From the NCBI GenBank assembly GCA_030652215.1, contig JAUSBC010000030.1:1-64000 (forward strand): a stretch of DNA of 64,000 bases. Reading direction: 5' to 3'. The DNA comes from Sideroxyarcus sp. (GTDB lineage Bacteria; Pseudomonadota; Gammaproteobacteria; Burkholderiales; Gallionellaceae). This document shows positions 16,599-27,049 of this stretch, piece by piece; the first letter of the stretch is position 1, and each line of letters begins with the position of its first letter. Under the pieces are notes generated by a model. The model had not been told where the DNA came from. It did not search any database and saw only the letters and a program-made list of their open reading frames with translations. The position numbers were made by a program, and so were the translations under genes.

Positions 16599-18901
16599 GC
16601 ACGCTCCACGGTAATCGTTCCAAACATCGCACCCAGCGCGGCGGTTGCCGCATGACCTGCCGCCACGCGCGCCACGCCCCGGGGCAACTTGTCGTCCGCC
16701 GCCGCGATCAGCAGCACGCTACCCTGCCCCTGGCCGACCCTGACTGCCGTGCCGGGCTGAATTCCCAGCTTCTTCAATTCGTCGCTGTGCAGCCATGCCT
16801 GCGGCGTCTCGGCATCGGCCGTGGCCTGCAACGGCGCGGAACGCCGCACCACCGCATCCGTCGCGTAGATCGGCACTTCGCTCACGCGCTGCAGACCGCA
16901 GGTGGCGGCAGCGGCTTTCGCCTCCACGCCACCGATGGCGTTGTTCAATTTGGCGGCAACATCCACGCCGTTCAGTGCTTCGTCGCGCACTGCTTCCGAA
17001 GTGTCATGGTCGAACCCCTGGAGCTTGAGCATGTTGCCAAGCACGCGCAACACCTTCCACGCCGGACGCGCTTCGCCCAAAGGCTTGACCGCGCCCTTGA
17101 AGCTTTGCACGCGGCCTTCGGTACTGACGAAGGTGCCCGAGGTTTCGGTGAACGGCGCAACGGGCAGCAGCACGTCGGCATATTCCATCGCATGATGTTT
17201 GTAGGCAGACAGCACAATCACCGTATCTGCCGCCTGCAGCGCTGACATGGCTTGCTGCGGATTGGCGCAATCCAGTTCCGCTTCCACGTTCAGCAACACA
17301 TAAGCCTTGCGCGGAGTCTCCAGCATGGACGCTGCGTTCAGTCCTTTGGCGCCCGGCGTGGCTTGTGCCAGATAACCGCCAACGCTGTTCGCCGCTTCGC
17401 CGAGGAAGCCGAACTTGCCGTTGCCGAGCGCGGCGATCTGCTGTGCCAGTGCCTGCAGTTGTGCGGCTTGCGGATGTTGCTGCACGAAATTGCCGAGCAG
17501 CACGACGACGCGTTCGCCGCCGGCCAGGCTCTTCGCTATGGCTGCCGCTTCGCCGCTTGCGCTCTGGCCCTGTTTTTCAGCCGCCAGCGCTTTCGATACC
17601 TGGGTCAGCATTTCCACCAGTGCATCCGGCGCGACGATGGCCTTGTTCGCCACCTTCATCAACAGATCGTCATCCACCGAATGGATGATGTTGGCTTGCG
17701 CGCCCTTCTTCACTGCCTGGCGGATGCGTGCCGCCAGCAGGGGATGATCCTTGCGCAGGAAGCTGCCGACGACGAGGAAACGGTCGACGCGGCTGATGTC
17801 GGCAATGGACATGCCCAGCCACGGCGCGCCTTGCTGTTTGCCGTCGGCGCTGAAGTCGGACTGGCGCAGACGGAAATCGACGTTCTGACTGCCGATGCCG
17901 CGCATCAATTTTTGCAACAGATAGAGTTCTTCCAGCGTGGAGTTGGCCGTGGCCAGCGCACCGATCTGCTCGGCACCCGCGCCGCTGGCAATGTGGCGCA
18001 AACCGTTCCCCGCGTATTCAAGCGCAACCTGCCATTCCACTTCCTGCCACTTGCCGTCCTGCTTGATCATCGGCTTGGTCAGGCGATCTGCGGAATTCAG
18101 GCCTTCATAGGCAAAGCGGTCCTTGTCGGACAGCCAGCATTCGTTGATGTCGTCGTTCTCGACGGGCAGCACGCGCAGCACGCGGTTGTTCTTGGTTTGC
18201 ACCGCAAGCCCCGAACCCAGACTGTCGTGCGCGCTCACCGAGCGGCGGCGCGACAATTCCCAGGAACGCGCCTTGTAGCGGAACGGTTTGCTGGTCAGCG
18301 CGCCGACCGGGCAAAGGTCTATCATGTTGCCGGACAGTTCGGAATCCACCGTGCCGGAAACGAAGGACATGATCTCGGCGTGTTCGCCGCGGAAAGCCTG
18401 GCCCAGCTCCATCTGCCCGGCGATTTCCTGGCCGAAACGCACGCAGCGCGTGCAGTTGATGCAGCGGCTCATTTCTTCCGCCGACACCAGCGGGCCGAGA
18501 TCCTTGCCCAGCACCATGCGTTTTTCTTCCTGATAGCGGGAATTGCCGCCGCCGTAGCCGACCGACATATCCTGCAGCATGCACTCGCCGCCCTGGTCGC
18601 AGATCGGGCAGTCCAGCGGGTGGTTGACCAGCAGGAATTCCATCACGCCTTTTTGCGCTTTTACAGCCTGTTCTGAATGGGTGTAAACCTTCATGCCTTC
18701 GGCTACCGGTGTCGCGCAGGCGGGCAACGGCTTGGGCGCTTTCTCCACCTGCACCAGACACATGCGGCAGTTGGCGGCGATGGAGAGTTTTTTGTGGTAG
18801 CAGAAATGCGGGATCGTGATCCCGGCCTGATGCGCGGCCTCGATGATGGTCGCGCCGTTCTCGGTCTGTATCTGCTTACCGTCGATTTCGATGTTGATCA
18901 T
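16595..18901 (-). CDS. nuoG: NADH-quinone oxidoreductase subunit G
   Basis: A 768-residue iron-sulfur subunit of the peripheral arm. The N-terminus has the 2Fe-2S ligands of N1b ([16 protein letters not shown] and ACATPV), the H-x3-C-x2-C-x5-C site of N5 ([14 protein letters not shown]) and the 4Fe-4S site of N4 (CINCTRC with a distal CPVGAL). A molybdopterin-oxidoreductase-like domain without cofactor ligands fills the rest. Its ATG overlaps the nuoF stop by 4 bp. Confidence 0.96.
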   Translation of the reverse strand: MINIEIDGKQIQTENGATIIEAAHQAGITIPHFCYHKKLSIAANCRMCLVQVEKAPKPLPACATPVAEGMKVYTHSEQAVKAQKGVMEFLLVNHPLDCPICDQGGECMLQDMSVGYGGGNSRYQEEKRMVLGKDLGPLVSAEEMSRCINCTRCVRFGQEIAGQMELGQAFRGEHAEIMSFVSGTVDSELSGNMIDLCPVGALTSKPFRYKARSWELSRRRSVSAHDSLGSGLAVQTKNNRVLRVLPVENDDINECWLSDKDRFAYEGLNSADRLTKPMIKQDGKWQEVEWQVALEYAGNGLRHIASGAGAEQIGALATANSTLEELYLLQKLMRGIGSQNVDFRLRQSDFSADGKQQGAPWLGMSIADISRVDRFLVVGSFLRKDHPLLAARIRQAVKKGAQANIIHSVDDDLLMKVANKAIVAPDALVEMLTQVSKALAAEKQGQSASGEAAAIAKSLAGGERVVVLLGNFVQQHPQAAQLQALAQQIAALGNGKFGFLGEAANSVGGYLAQATPGAKGLNAASMLETPRKAYVLLNVEAELDCANPQQAMSALQAADTVIVLSAYKHHAMEYADVLLPVAPFTETSGTFVSTEGRVQSFKGAVKPLGEARPAWKVLRVLGNMLKLQGFDHDTSEAVRDEALNGVDVAAKLNNAIGGVEAKAAAATCGLQRVSEVPIYATDAVVRRSAPLQATADAETPQAWLHSDELKKLGIQPGTAVRVGQGQGSVLLIAAADDKLPRGVARVAAGHAATAALGAMFGTITVERA

Positions 18902-20181
18902 TGCTCACCTATGCCCTGGACCAAACAACGCTTGTGCTCGATGTGGTACTCGAACTCCGCGCGGTAATGTTTGAGGAAACCCTGCACCGGCCACGCTGCC
19001 GCATCGCCCAGCGCACAGATGGTGCGTCCGGCGATGTTGCCGCACAGGTCGAGCAGCAGATCCAGATCTTCCGGCCGGCCTTCGCCGTGCTCGATGCGGT
19101 GGATGATGCGATACAGCCAGCCCGTGCCTTCGCGGCAGGGCGTGCACTGGCCGCAGGATTCTTCGTAATAGAAATAGGCCAGGCGTTCCAGCGCCTTCAC
19201 CATGCAGGTGGTCTCGTCCATGACGATGATGGCGCCGGTGCCCAGCATGGAACCCGCCTTCTGCACGGAATCGAAGTCCATGTTGACATCCATCATGATA
19301 TCGGCCGGCAACACCGGCATCGACGATCCGCCGGGAATCACCGCTTTCAGCTTGTTGCCGTTGCGCACGCCGCCGGCCATTTCCAGCAGCGTCCTGAACG
19401 GCGTGCCCAGCGGCACTTCGAAATTGCCCGGCTTGTTCACATGGCCCGATACCGAGAACAGTTTGACGCCGCCGCTGTTGGTCACGCCCAGGTCGGCAAA
19501 TTTCTTGCCGCCTTCGCGGATAATCCAGGGGATGCTGGCAAATGTCTCGGTGTTGTTGATGGTGGTCGGTTTGCCGTACAGGCCGAAACTGGCGGGGAAC
19601 GGCGGCTTGTAACGCGGCTGCCCTTTCTTGCCCTCGATGGACTCCAGCAGCGCAGTCTCTTCGCCGCACACATACGCGCCGTAGCCCAGGTGGTTGTGCA
19701 GGTCGAACTCGAAATCGAAACCCATGATGTTCTTGCCCAGGTAGCCCGCCTTGCGCGCTTCCTCGCAGGCCGCCTCCATGCGCTCGTAGGCTTCGAAAAT
19801 CTCGCCGTGCACATAGTTGTAGCCGGTTTTCACAGCCATGGTGTAGGCGGCGATGGCCATGCCTTCGATCAGCTGGTGCGGGTTGTAGCGCAGGATGTCG
19901 CGGTCCTTGCAGGTGCCCGGTTCGCCCTCGTCCGAGTTGCACACCAGGTACTTCACGCCGTCATAGTTCTTCGGCATGAAGCTCCACTTCAGGCCGGTGG
20001 GGAAACCCGCGCCGCCACGGCCGCGCAGACCGGATGCCTTCACTTCGGCGATGATGGCCTCCGGCGCCATCTTCTCGGTCAGTATCTTGCGCAAGGCCTG
20101 GTAACCGCCGACCTTGAGATAGTTTTCCAGCGTCCACGGCTGGTCGAAATGCATCGTGGTGAGAATGACGGGCGCGCTCAT
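18898..20181 (-). CDS. nuoF: NADH-quinone oxidoreductase subunit F
   Basis: A 427-residue subunit that binds NADH, FMN and cluster N3. It shows the nucleotide loop [13 protein letters not shown], the FMN region ([15 protein letters not shown]), and the N3 ligands in [12 protein letters not shown] with a distal cysteine in [11 protein letters not shown]. Start and stop overlap nuoE and nuoG by 4 bp each. Confidence 0.97.
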   Translation of the reverse strand: MSAPVILTTMHFDQPWTLENYLKVGGYQALRKILTEKMAPEAIIAEVKASGLRGRGGAGFPTGLKWSFMPKNYDGVKYLVCNSDEGEPGTCKDRDILRYNPHQLIEGMAIAAYTMAVKTGYNYVHGEIFEAYERMEAACEEARKAGYLGKNIMGFDFEFDLHNHLGYGAYVCGEETALLESIEGKKGQPRYKPPFPASFGLYGKPTTINNTETFASIPWIIREGGKKFADLGVTNSGGVKLFSVSGHVNKPGNFEVPLGTPFRTLLEMAGGVRNGNKLKAVIPGGSSMPVLPADIMMDVNMDFDSVQKAGSMLGTGAIIVMDETTCMVKALERLAYFYYEESCGQCTPCREGTGWLYRIIHRIEHGEGRPEDLDLLLDLCGNIAGRTICALGDAAAWPVQGFLKHYRAEFEYHIEHKRCLVQGIGEQ

Positions 20182-20657
20182 TGCTTATCCAGTTCTGCCA
20201 GAATCTGGTCGATTTTTTCGCCGGTCAAACGACCGCGCAGTTGTTTGTTGTCGATATTCAGAATCGGCGCATCCACGCAAGCGCCCATGCACTCGCCCTC
20301 GCGCAAACCGTATTTGCCGTCCGCTGTTACCTCGCCCAAGCCGATGCCGAGCCGCTTGTGCAAATGCGCAACGGTGTCGTCCGAACCGCACAACTGGCAC
20401 GACAAGTTGGTGCACACCGTCAGCGTGTGCCTGCCCATCGGCTTGAGGTTGTACATATGGTAGAAAGTCGCGACTTCGTACACGGCCATTTGCGGCATGC
20501 CGATATAGACGGCGATGTCGGCCATGTCTTCGGGGGCAATCCAGCCTTTTTCGTCCTGCACGAAACGCAATGCCGCCATCACGGCAGACTGGCGCTGATC
20601 GGCGGGATATTTGGTGAGCTCTTTGTCGATGAGCGTGGTGATCTGTGGCGATAACAT
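20178..20657 (-). CDS. nuoE: NADH-quinone oxidoreductase subunit E
   Basis: A 159-residue thioredoxin-like subunit with the 2Fe-2S cluster N1a ([10 protein letters not shown] and CMGAC). The frame stays open far upstream inside nuoD, but the true start is the ATG at 20657, which shares its A with the nuoD stop (TGATG). N-terminal residues ([14 protein letters not shown]) match the family. Confidence 0.95.
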   Translation of the reverse strand: MLSPQITTLIDKELTKYPADQRQSAVMAALRFVQDEKGWIAPEDMADIAVYIGMPQMAVYEVATFYHMYNLKPMGRHTLTVCTNLSCQLCGSDDTVAHLHKRLGIGLGEVTADGKYGLREGECMGACVDAPILNIDNKQLRGRLTGEKIDQILAELDKQ

Positions 20658-21910
20658 CAGCGGTCTATCTCCCCGAAAACAATGTCTTGAGTGCCGATGA
20701 CCGCCACCACGTCGGCGATCATGTGCCCGCGCGTCATCTCGTCCAGGCTGGACAGATGGGCGAACCCGGGCGCGCGAATCTTCATGCGGTAAGGTTTGTT
20801 CGCACCGTCCGACACCAGGTAGATGCCGAACTCGCCCTTGGCATGCTCGACCGCGGAATACACTTCGCCCGCGGGCACATGAAAGCCCTCGGTAAAGTGC
20901 TTGAAATGGTGGATCAGCTCTTCCATGTTCTGTTTCATGGATTCGCGCTTGGGCGGGCCGAACTTGGGATCGCTCGTCATCACCGGGCCGGGATTCTGGC
21001 GCAGCCAATCTATGCACTGTTTGATGATGCGGTTGCTTTGGCGCATTTCTTCCACGCGCACCACATACCGGTCGTAGCAATCGCCCTCGACGCCAACGGG
21101 GATGTCGAAGTCGATGCGGTCGTAGACCTCGTACGGCTGTTTCTTGCGCAGATCCCATACCACGCCCGAGCCGCGCAGCATCGGACCGGTAAAGCCCAGT
21201 GCCATCGCGCGTTCCGGCGTGACGACGCCGATACCCACCGTGCGCTGCTTGAAGATGCGATTGTCGGTCAGCAGGGTTTCATAGTCGTCAACATTTGCCG
21301 GGAAGCGGTTGCAAAAATCTTCCAGGAAATCGAGCAGCGAACCCTGACGGTTTTCGTTCAGCTTTTTCACCGCTTCTGCGTTGTGAATCTTGCTCGCCTT
21401 GTACTGTGGCATGGTATCCGGCAGATCTCGATACACCCCGCCCGGCCGGTAGTAGGCCGCATGCATGCGCGCGCCGGAAACCGCCTCGTAGGCATCCATC
21501 AAGTCTTCGCGTTCGCGGAAGGTGTAGAACATCGGCGACATCGCGCCAACGTCGAGGGCGGAAGCGCCCAGCCACAACAGGTGATTCAGGATGCGCGTGA
21601 TCTCGTCGAACATGACGCGGATGTATTGGGCACGCACCGGCACTTCGATGCCGGCCAGTTTCTCGATGGCCATCACATAGGCGTGCTCGTTCATCATCAT
21701 GGACACGTAGTCCAGACGGTCCATGTAGGGAACGGATTGCAGGAAAGTCTTGTGTTCGGCCAGCTTCTCGGTCGCGCGGTGCAGCAGGCCGATGTGCGGA
21801 TCGGCGCGCTGTATCACTTCGCCGTCCAGCTCCAGCACCAGGCGCAACACGCCGTGTGCGGCCGGGTGCTGGGGGCCGAAGTTCATGGTGTAATTTTTTA
21901 TCTCAGCCAT
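20657..21910 (-). CDS. nuoD: NADH-quinone oxidoreductase subunit D
   Basis: A 417-residue 49-kDa-type subunit that lines the quinone site. Conserved parts are [21 protein letters not shown], the quinone-site histidine in [33 protein letters not shown] and the C-terminal DIVFGEIDR. It is separate from nuoC, not fused as in enterobacteria. A 21-bp gap separates it from nuoC. Confidence 0.97.
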   Translation of the reverse strand: MAEIKNYTMNFGPQHPAAHGVLRLVLELDGEVIQRADPHIGLLHRATEKLAEHKTFLQSVPYMDRLDYVSMMMNEHAYVMAIEKLAGIEVPVRAQYIRVMFDEITRILNHLLWLGASALDVGAMSPMFYTFREREDLMDAYEAVSGARMHAAYYRPGGVYRDLPDTMPQYKASKIHNAEAVKKLNENRQGSLLDFLEDFCNRFPANVDDYETLLTDNRIFKQRTVGIGVVTPERAMALGFTGPMLRGSGVVWDLRKKQPYEVYDRIDFDIPVGVEGDCYDRYVVRVEEMRQSNRIIKQCIDWLRQNPGPVMTSDPKFGPPKRESMKQNMEELIHHFKHFTEGFHVPAGEVYSAVEHAKGEFGIYLVSDGANKPYRMKIRAPGFAHLSSLDEMTRGHMIADVVAVIGTQDIVFGEIDR

Positions 21911-21931
21911 AACGTTGCCTTATTGATTCGT

Positions 21932-22561
21932 TCAGGAACGACCGTAATTCTCTTCGCGCATGGTGCGCGGCGTGATCTCGCGCGGCTCCAGCGTCACCGG
22001 CTCGTAGATCACGCGCTGCTGCGCCGCGTCGTAACGCATCTCGACGGTTCCGGACAGAGGGAAGTCTTTGCGGAACGGATTGCCGACGAAACCGTAATCG
22101 GTCAGGATGCGCCGCAGATCTGGGTGGCCGACAAAGATGATGCCGTACAGATCGAAGGCTTCGCGCTCGTACCAGTTGGCGGAAGGCCATATGCCCGTAA
22201 CAGTGTTCAGGACCGGCATCGCGTCGTCGTCCGCGAAAACGCGTACGCGCAGGCGGACATTGTGGGAAACGGACAGCAGGTGATAGACGGCGGCGAATCG
22301 GGCGCCTTCACGCGGCGCATCGGGCAGGTACTTGCCGTCCTCGCACAGTTCGCTGCCGTAAGTGGAATAGTCGATGCCGCACACGTCGACCAGTTCTTCG
22401 AAACGCAGGTCGGCATCGTCGCGCAGGCGGGTGAATACGCCGAGCATGTCGCCCGATTTCACCACCAGTGTGAGTTCACCCAGGCGCTCTTCGAGGCTGA
22501 CTACTTTGCCTGAGAACGCTTCATTTAAATTTGAGGACAGTATGTTCAGGTCGGTAGCCAT
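21932..22561 (-). CDS. nuoC: NADH-quinone oxidoreductase subunit C
   Basis: A 209-residue 30-kDa-type subunit. It includes [20 protein letters not shown] and [20 protein letters not shown], the family signature that contacts NuoD. The C-terminal tail ([16 protein letters not shown]) is also typical of the family. It lies 6 bp after nuoB. Confidence 0.95.
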   Translation of the reverse strand: MATDLNILSSNLNEAFSGKVVSLEERLGELTLVVKSGDMLGVFTRLRDDADLRFEELVDVCGIDYSTYGSELCEDGKYLPDAPREGARFAAVYHLLSVSHNVRLRVRVFADDDAMPVLNTVTGIWPSANWYEREAFDLYGIIFVGHPDLRRILTDYGFVGNPFRKDFPLSGTVEMRYDAAQQRVIYEPVTLEPREITPRTMREENYGRS

Positions 22562-22567
22562 ATCATC

Positions 22568-23047
22568 CTAGCGCGCAATGGTGTTGGTTCGTTTGATCTT
22601 GTTCTGCAACTGAATGATGCCGTAGAGTAGCGCCTCGGCAGTCGGCGGGCATCCGGGAACGTAGATGTCCACCGGAACGATGCGGTCGCATCCGCGAACG
22701 ACAGAATAGGAATAGTGGTAGTAGCCGCCGCCGTTGGCGCAGGAACCCATGGAGATCACAAAGCGGGGCTCGGCCATCTGGTCGTAGACCTTGCGCAGGG
22801 CCGGTGCCATCTTGTTGCACAGCGTTCCAGCCACAATCATCAAGTCCGATTGTCTGGGGCTGGGGCGAAACACCTCGGCACCGAAGCGCGACAGGTCGTA
22901 ACGGGGTGCCACAGCGTGCATCATTTCCACCGCGCAGCAGGCCAAGCCGAAAGTCATCGGCCACAGCGAACCGGTGCGCACATAGTTGATGACCGTGTCC
23001 GCAGAGGTCGTAATGAAGCCCTTTTCAAGGATGCCTTCTATTCCCAT
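22568..23047 (-). CDS. nuoB: NADH-quinone oxidoreductase subunit B
   Basis: A 159-residue subunit that holds cluster N2, the electron donor to quinone. The ligands are in [20 protein letters not shown] and [12 protein letters not shown] chose the ATG at 23047, with AGGAG 8 bp upstream and a 10-bp overlap with the end of nuoA; an earlier in-frame ATG lies deeper inside nuoA. Confidence 0.96.
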   Translation of the reverse strand: MGIEGILEKGFITTSADTVINYVRTGSLWPMTFGLACCAVEMMHAVAPRYDLSRFGAEVFRPSPRQSDLMIVAGTLCNKMAPALRKVYDQMAEPRFVISMGSCANGGGYYHYSYSVVRGCDRIVPVDIYVPGCPPTAEALLYGIIQLQNKIKRTNTIAR

Positions 23048-23394
23048 TCCAGGGCTCCTTTCATCCATTCGTAGACAAAGCCAACCACGAGGATGGCCAG
23101 GAAGATCATCATGGAAACAAAACCGAAGGTGCCGATCTCCTTGAGCACGATGGCCCAGGGGAAGAGGAAGGCGATTTCAAGGTCGAACAGGATGAACAGG
23201 ATGGCGACGAGATAGAAACGCACGTCGAATTTCATGCGCGCGTCTTCGAATGCCTCGAAGCCGCACTCGTAGGGCGAAAGTTTTTTCTCATCCGGGCGGT
23301 TGGGCCCCAGCAGCTTTCCCAATGCCAACGGCAACACGCCTATCACGAGCGCGATGCCGATGAATAGCAGTACCGGAAAATAATTTTCCAACAT
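23038..23394 (-). CDS. nuoA: NADH-quinone oxidoreductase subunit A
   Basis: A 118-residue, three-helix membrane subunit. The long loop has the conserved [20 protein letters not shown] (switch cysteine in ECG), then [16 protein letters not shown] 23394 is preceded by GGGGGAG at 7 bp; the frame is open further upstream but shows no family similarity. It starts the nuo operon, about 105 bp after the tRNA-Leu gene. Confidence 0.95.
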   Translation of the reverse strand: MLENYFPVLLFIGIALVIGVLPLALGKLLGPNRPDEKKLSPYECGFEAFEDARMKFDVRFYLVAILFILFDLEIAFLFPWAIVLKEIGTFGFVSMMIFLAILVVGFVYEWMKGALEWE

Positions 23395-23500
23395 TCTTGA
23401 GCTCCCCCTTCTCTGTAGGCTCGCCATGATAGACGTGCACAAAGTGATACTCTGATTTTTTTCCGACCTGGGGCTTTATATCCCCCGGTTCGTTTGATTC

Positions 23501-23587
23501 TGGTGCGGGGCAAGGGACTCGAACCCTCACGTCCTTACGGACACAGCCACCTCAAGGCTGCGCGTCTACCAATTCCGCCAACTCCGC
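23501..23587 (-). tRNA. tRNA-Leu (anticodon GAG)
   Basis: On the minus strand the gene begins GCGGAGTTGGCGGAATTGG and ends TGCCCCGCACCA, with CCA encoded. The acceptor stem GCGGAG.. pairs with CCCCGC after wobble. The anticodon stem CAGCC/GGCTG encloses TTGAGGT, giving anticodon GAG. A long variable arm (TGTCC..GGACGT) and the TTCGAGTC T-loop mark a class II leucine tRNA. It sits between secG and nuoA with no clear terminator, so it may be processed from a longer transcript. Confidence 0.95.
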
Positions 23588-23598
23588 TTGTTTCTTTA

Positions 23599-23940
23599 TT
23601 ATTTTGGTATTTGTTGCGACTTGGAATCGCTTGTTTCGACAGTTGCCGGCGCCGCCTGCTGCTGCAGCGTTTGCACATCCACCTTGTCCAGCACGCTCTG
23701 CTCTTTGGTCGGACGCGAATAGATATAGGTCAACGAAAGACTGGTAATAAAGAAGATCGTTGCCGCCACTGCCGTGCTGCGACTCAGGAAATTTGCCGAA
23801 CCGCTGGAACCGAACAGGCTGCCGGCGGAACCGGAGCCGAACGCCGCGCCCATATCTGCGCCCTTGCCGTGCTGGATCAACACCAGGCCGATCAGCACTA
23901 CCGCAGTCACCACATGTACCACCCAAACTATATTTTCCAC
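23599..23940 (-). CDS. secG: Protein-export membrane protein SecG
   Basis: A 113-residue SecYEG subunit with two membrane helices separated by the conserved [20 protein letters not shown] loop. A polar, glutamine-rich tail follows the second helix. It lies 33 bp after tpiA and 11 bp before the tRNA-Leu gene, probably in one transcription unit. Confidence 0.93.
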   Translation of the reverse strand: MENIVWVVHVVTAVVLIGLVLIQHGKGADMGAAFGSGSAGSLFGSSGSANFLSRSTAVAATIFFITSLSLTYIYSRPTKEQSVLDKVDVQTLQQQAAPATVETSDSKSQQIPK

Positions 23941-23973
23941 ACACTGCTCCGAATCGTAATAATCACTCTGTCA

Positions 23974-24723
23974 CTAACCTGCGCGACAGATTCCCAAAAA
24001 GTCTTCTGCAATCAGGGCCGCACCGCCGATCAACCCGCCATCAATGTCCGCCATGGCGAACAATTCCGGCGCATTCGCGGCCTTGACGCTGCCGCCGTAC
24101 AGGATAACCAGCCCTTGTGCGACCTCGGCATCATGCCCGGCCACACGCTTGCGTATGAATTCATGCACTTGCTGTGCCTGCTCCGACGTTGCCGTCTTGC
24201 CCGTACCGATCGCCCACACCGGCTCGTAAGCCACTACCGCTTTACGCAAGGCCTGCACGCCGGCCAACGCGATCACCGCATCCAGTTGTTCGGCAACGAC
24301 CGCTTCCGTCGTGCCGCCCTCGCGCTGTTCCAGCGTCTCGCCCACGCACAGAATGGGGACCAAACCCGCCTTTTGTGCTGCGGCAAACTTTTCCGCCACC
24401 AGACGACTGCTCTCGCCATAGATGCTGCGGCGCTCCGAGTGCCCGACGATCACATAAGCGCATCCGAAGTCCGCCAGCATGGCCGCGGAGACTTCTCCGG
24501 TGAAAGCGCCCTTTTCGAGCTGATGGACGTCCTGCGCACCCCACTTGATCGCCGAAGCCGACAATTCCTGCTTGAGTTGCGCCAAATAGGGGAAAGGCGC
24601 GCAAACCGCGATGTCCACACGGGACAATTGCGCCGCACCGCTCTTCACAGCCGCGAGCAATGACGCATTCTGGGCCAGCGAGCCGTGCATTTTCCAGTTT
24701 CCAACCACAAGTTTGCGACGCAT
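23974..24723 (-). CDS. tpiA: Triose-phosphate isomerase
   Basis: A 249-residue TIM-barrel enzyme that interconverts dihydroxyacetone phosphate and glyceraldehyde-3-phosphate. Catalytic and flexible-loop motifs are present: GNWKMHG (N, K), VGHSERR (His), VAYEPVWAIGTGK (Glu and loop 6), and LYGGSVKA, then GGLIGGA for phosphate binding. It is the first gene before secG. Its 230-bp upstream spacer is shared with divergent pstS. Confidence 0.96.
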   Translation of the reverse strand: MRRKLVVGNWKMHGSLAQNASLLAAVKSGAAQLSRVDIAVCAPFPYLAQLKQELSASAIKWGAQDVHQLEKGAFTGEVSAAMLADFGCAYVIVGHSERRSIYGESSRLVAEKFAAAQKAGLVPILCVGETLEQREGGTTEAVVAEQLDAVIALAGVQALRKAVVAYEPVWAIGTGKTATSEQAQQVHEFIRKRVAGHDAEVAQGLVILYGGSVKAANAPELFAMADIDGGLIGGAALIAEDFLGICRAG

Positions 24724-24953
24724 CGGGAATCTCTTTCACCTTAGTCCGAAGGCGGCGATAGTACCGATGAAACCCCAAATGGTCAATCAGCCCCGCCCCT
24801 ACTCCCCCAAATACAGGCTCCGCAACTGGCGTTTACGCCGAGTCGCAGCGACGCAGAGAGTCACATGTGTGATAATTATTGGGTTATGACCACACTTTAA
24901 GAAGATGCGTCCCGCAGCAGGCGGGAAACAACCATCTCACGGGAGAATATGTA

Positions 24954-26000
24954 ATGAGCAAATTGAATCGTCTTCTGGGCAGCCTTTTCCTGTCCGCCAC
25001 GTTGCTGTCAGCCGGCGCGGCCCGCGCCGCCGACATTACCGGGGCGGGAGCCACTTTCCCTTACCCCGCCTATGTCAAATGGGGCGAAAGCTACAAGTCG
25101 CAAACCGGCATGGGACTGAACTACCAACCAATAGGCTCCGGCAACGGCATCAAGCAGATCCAGTCCAATACGGTGGACTTCGGCGCCACGGATATTCCAT
25201 TGAGCCAGAGCGAACTCGGGATTGCGGGCCTGGTTCAGTTCCCGGTCATGATAGGCGGCGTGGTGCCGGTGGTTAACATCGCCGGCATTGCCCCCGGGCA
25301 ATTGAAGCTGGATGGCAAAGTGCTTGCCGACATCTATCTGGGCAAAATCACCCGATGGAACGACGCCCGCATCGCCGCCGACAACGCCGGCCTTGCGCTG
25401 CCCAACGAGGCCATCAGGGTGCTGTACCGCTCCGACGTTTCCGGCACCTCCTACATCTTCACCAAGTACCTCTCGCAGGTGAATACGGAATGGATGCGCA
25501 ATTTCGGCACCGGGTCCGCCCTGAACTGGCCGGTCGGCACGGGTGGAAAAGGCAACGAAGGCGTCACCTCCTACGTGCAGCGCATCAATTACTCCATCGG
25601 CTATGTGGAATACGCCTACGCGCTGCAAAATAGTCTGGCCTATATCCGGCTGAAGAACCGCGACGGACAGTTCGTCAAGCCGGAAGCCGCAAGCTTCCAG
25701 TCAGCCGTGGCGAATGCGACCTGGAATCTGGAATACGGGTTCCCCGAAACCGCGACCAACGAACCCGGCAAGGATAGCTGGCCCATCACCGGCGTTACTT
25801 TTGCCCTGATGCACAAGACCCCGTCAAAACCCGGGAACGCCATTGAAGCACTGAAGTTTTTCGACTGGGTTCTCACCCACGGCAGCGGCATTGCGTCCGA
25901 AATGCAATACGTTACCCTGCCGCCCAATATTCAGACGATGGTTCGCGATGTCTGGAAGACGCAAATAAAGAGCGCGGCCGGCGTCCCGTTGTGGAAGTAA
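24954..26000 (+). CDS. pstS: Phosphate-binding protein PstS (first copy)
   Basis: A 348-residue periplasmic binding protein with a signal peptide (LFLSATLLSAGAARA-AD). Classical PstS phosphate-pocket motifs are present: TGAGATFPYPAY, GSGNGIKQIQ, DFGATDIPL and RSDVSGTSYIFTKYL. ATG 24954 follows GGGAG at 8 bp. It is on the plus strand and converges on pstB, so it is not cotranscribed with pstCAB. The spacer 24724-24953 has an AT-rich stretch with partial PhoB-like half-sites but no convincing Pho box. Confidence 0.93.
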   Translation: MSKLNRLLGSLFLSATLLSAGAARAADITGAGATFPYPAYVKWGESYKSQTGMGLNYQPIGSGNGIKQIQSNTVDFGATDIPLSQSELGIAGLVQFPVMIGGVVPVVNIAGIAPGQLKLDGKVLADIYLGKITRWNDARIAADNAGLALPNEAIRVLYRSDVSGTSYIFTKYLSQVNTEWMRNFGTGSALNWPVGTGGKGNEGVTSYVQRINYSIGYVEYAYALQNSLAYIRLKNRDGQFVKPEAASFQSAVANATWNLEYGFPETATNEPGKDSWPITGVTFALMHKTPSKPGNAIEALKFFDWVLTHGSGIASEMQYVTLPPNIQTMVRDVWKTQIKSAAGVPLWK

Positions 26001-26023
26001 GCAACGCGCACCAGGCCGCAAAA

Positions 26024-26164
26024 GGGCGCCTCTAAAAATTCAAAGTTCTAAGCAAGACAAGGCGCGAACAAAAAATTACGACGCTGCATATGTTTGATAT
26101 GTGAGGAGTAATTTTTTGCGAGCAACGCAGTATTGCGACGAAATTTGGATTTTTAGAGGTGCCC
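26024..26164. repeat. 141-bp palindromic MITE-like repeat
   Basis: The ends are inverted repeats: GGGCGCCTCTAAAAATTCAA at the left and, at the right, TTGGATTTTTAGAGGTGCCC. Internally, arms such as CAAAAAATTACG and AGTAATTTTTTGCG also pair, so the whole unit can fold into one long hairpin with the tip near 26090-26102. No open frame is inside. I recall similar units in other betaproteobacteria. It lies between the convergent pstS and pstB genes. Confidence 0.75.
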
Positions 26165-26169
26165 AAAAT

Positions 26170-26197
26170 AAAAGGGGGCGCTGCGGCGCCCCCTTTT
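26170..26197. terminator. Bidirectional terminator between pstS and pstB
   Basis: The perfect stem AAAAGGGGGCGC / GCGCCCCCTTTT with loop TGCG has an A-run on the left and a T-run on the right. It can therefore stop transcription of both convergent genes. Confidence 0.9.
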
Positions 26198-26236
26198 GTT
26201 TCCTGCGGAGACGGGTCATCGCGGCCCGCCCTTTCG

Positions 26237-27031
26237 TCAGCCGAAACGTCCGGTGATGTAATCCTCGGTCTCTTTCCGTTTCGGGTTGGTGAATACGCTG
26301 GTGGTATCGCCGAATTCGATCAGATTGCCGATATACATGTAGGCGGTGTAAACGGAAACCCTGGCCGCCTGCTGCATGTTGTGCGTCACGATGAGGATGG
26401 TGACCTTTTCCTTCAATTCCGTGACCAGCTCTTCGATGCTGGCCGTGGCAATCGGGTCCAGGGCCGAAGTGGGCTCGTCGAACAGCACGAGTTCGGGGTC
26501 GATGGCCAACGCACGCGCGATGCACAGACGCTGCTGCTGTCCGCCGGACAGATTGAAAGCCATATCCTTGAGGCGGTCTTTTACCTCATTCCACAGCGCC
26601 GCGCCGCGCAAAGCCTCTTCAACCTTGGCATCGAGATCGCGCTTGTTGCGCATGCCGCGCACGCGCAAGCCGTAAGCCACATTTTCGTAGATCGACTTGG
26701 GGAAGGGGTTGGGTTTCTGGAACACCATGCTGATACGCATGCGCACTTCCATCGGATCAACCTTGCGCGAAATGATGTTCGTATTGTCCGGATGCAGGAC
26801 GATTTCGCCTTCGTAGCGGTTGTTCGGATAAAGGTCGTGCATCCGGTTAAAGCAGCGCAGAAAAGTCGATTTGCCGCAGCCGGACGGACCGATCAGCGCG
26901 GTCACCTGCTTTTCGGCAATCGGCATGTTGATGGATTTCAATGCCTGGACTTTACCGTAATAAAAATTCAGGTCGTTCACCTCGGCTTTGAGCGGAACGG
27001 CTGCTTTCACTTGTGCTTCAGATAGTTCCAT
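26237..27031 (-). CDS. pstB: Phosphate ABC transporter ATPase PstB
   Basis: A 264-residue ABC ATPase. It has Walker A (GPSGCGKST), the Q-loop (VFQKPNPFP) typical of PstB, the signature [14 protein letters not shown], Walker B ([13 protein letters not shown]) and the H-loop (IVTHNM). ATG 27031 has AGGAG at 8 bp; a GTG three codons upstream abuts that site and is unlikely. It is the last gene of pstCAB; phoU, which often follows, is absent. Confidence 0.95.
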   Translation of the reverse strand: MELSEAQVKAAVPLKAEVNDLNFYYGKVQALKSINMPIAEKQVTALIGPSGCGKSTFLRCFNRMHDLYPNNRYEGEIVLHPDNTNIISRKVDPMEVRMRISMVFQKPNPFPKSIYENVAYGLRVRGMRNKRDLDAKVEEALRGAALWNEVKDRLKDMAFNLSGGQQQRLCIARALAIDPELVLFDEPTSALDPIATASIEELVTELKEKVTILIVTHNMQQAARVSVYTAYMYIGNLIEFGDTTSVFTNPKRKETEDYITGRFG

Positions 27032-27049
27032 GACTCTCACTCCTAACTC

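Noticed and set aside
14970-18676. Very long open frames on the plus strand opposite nuoI, nuoH and nuoG (up to about 560 codons)
   Set aside because: They are antisense to well-conserved genes, rich in His, Gln and Arg as expected from the complement of GC-biased codons, and match no family.
24840-24953. Pho box before pstS1
   Set aside because: Only one half-site-like sequence (TGGTCAT on the minus strand) is seen; the second unit at 11 bp does not match.
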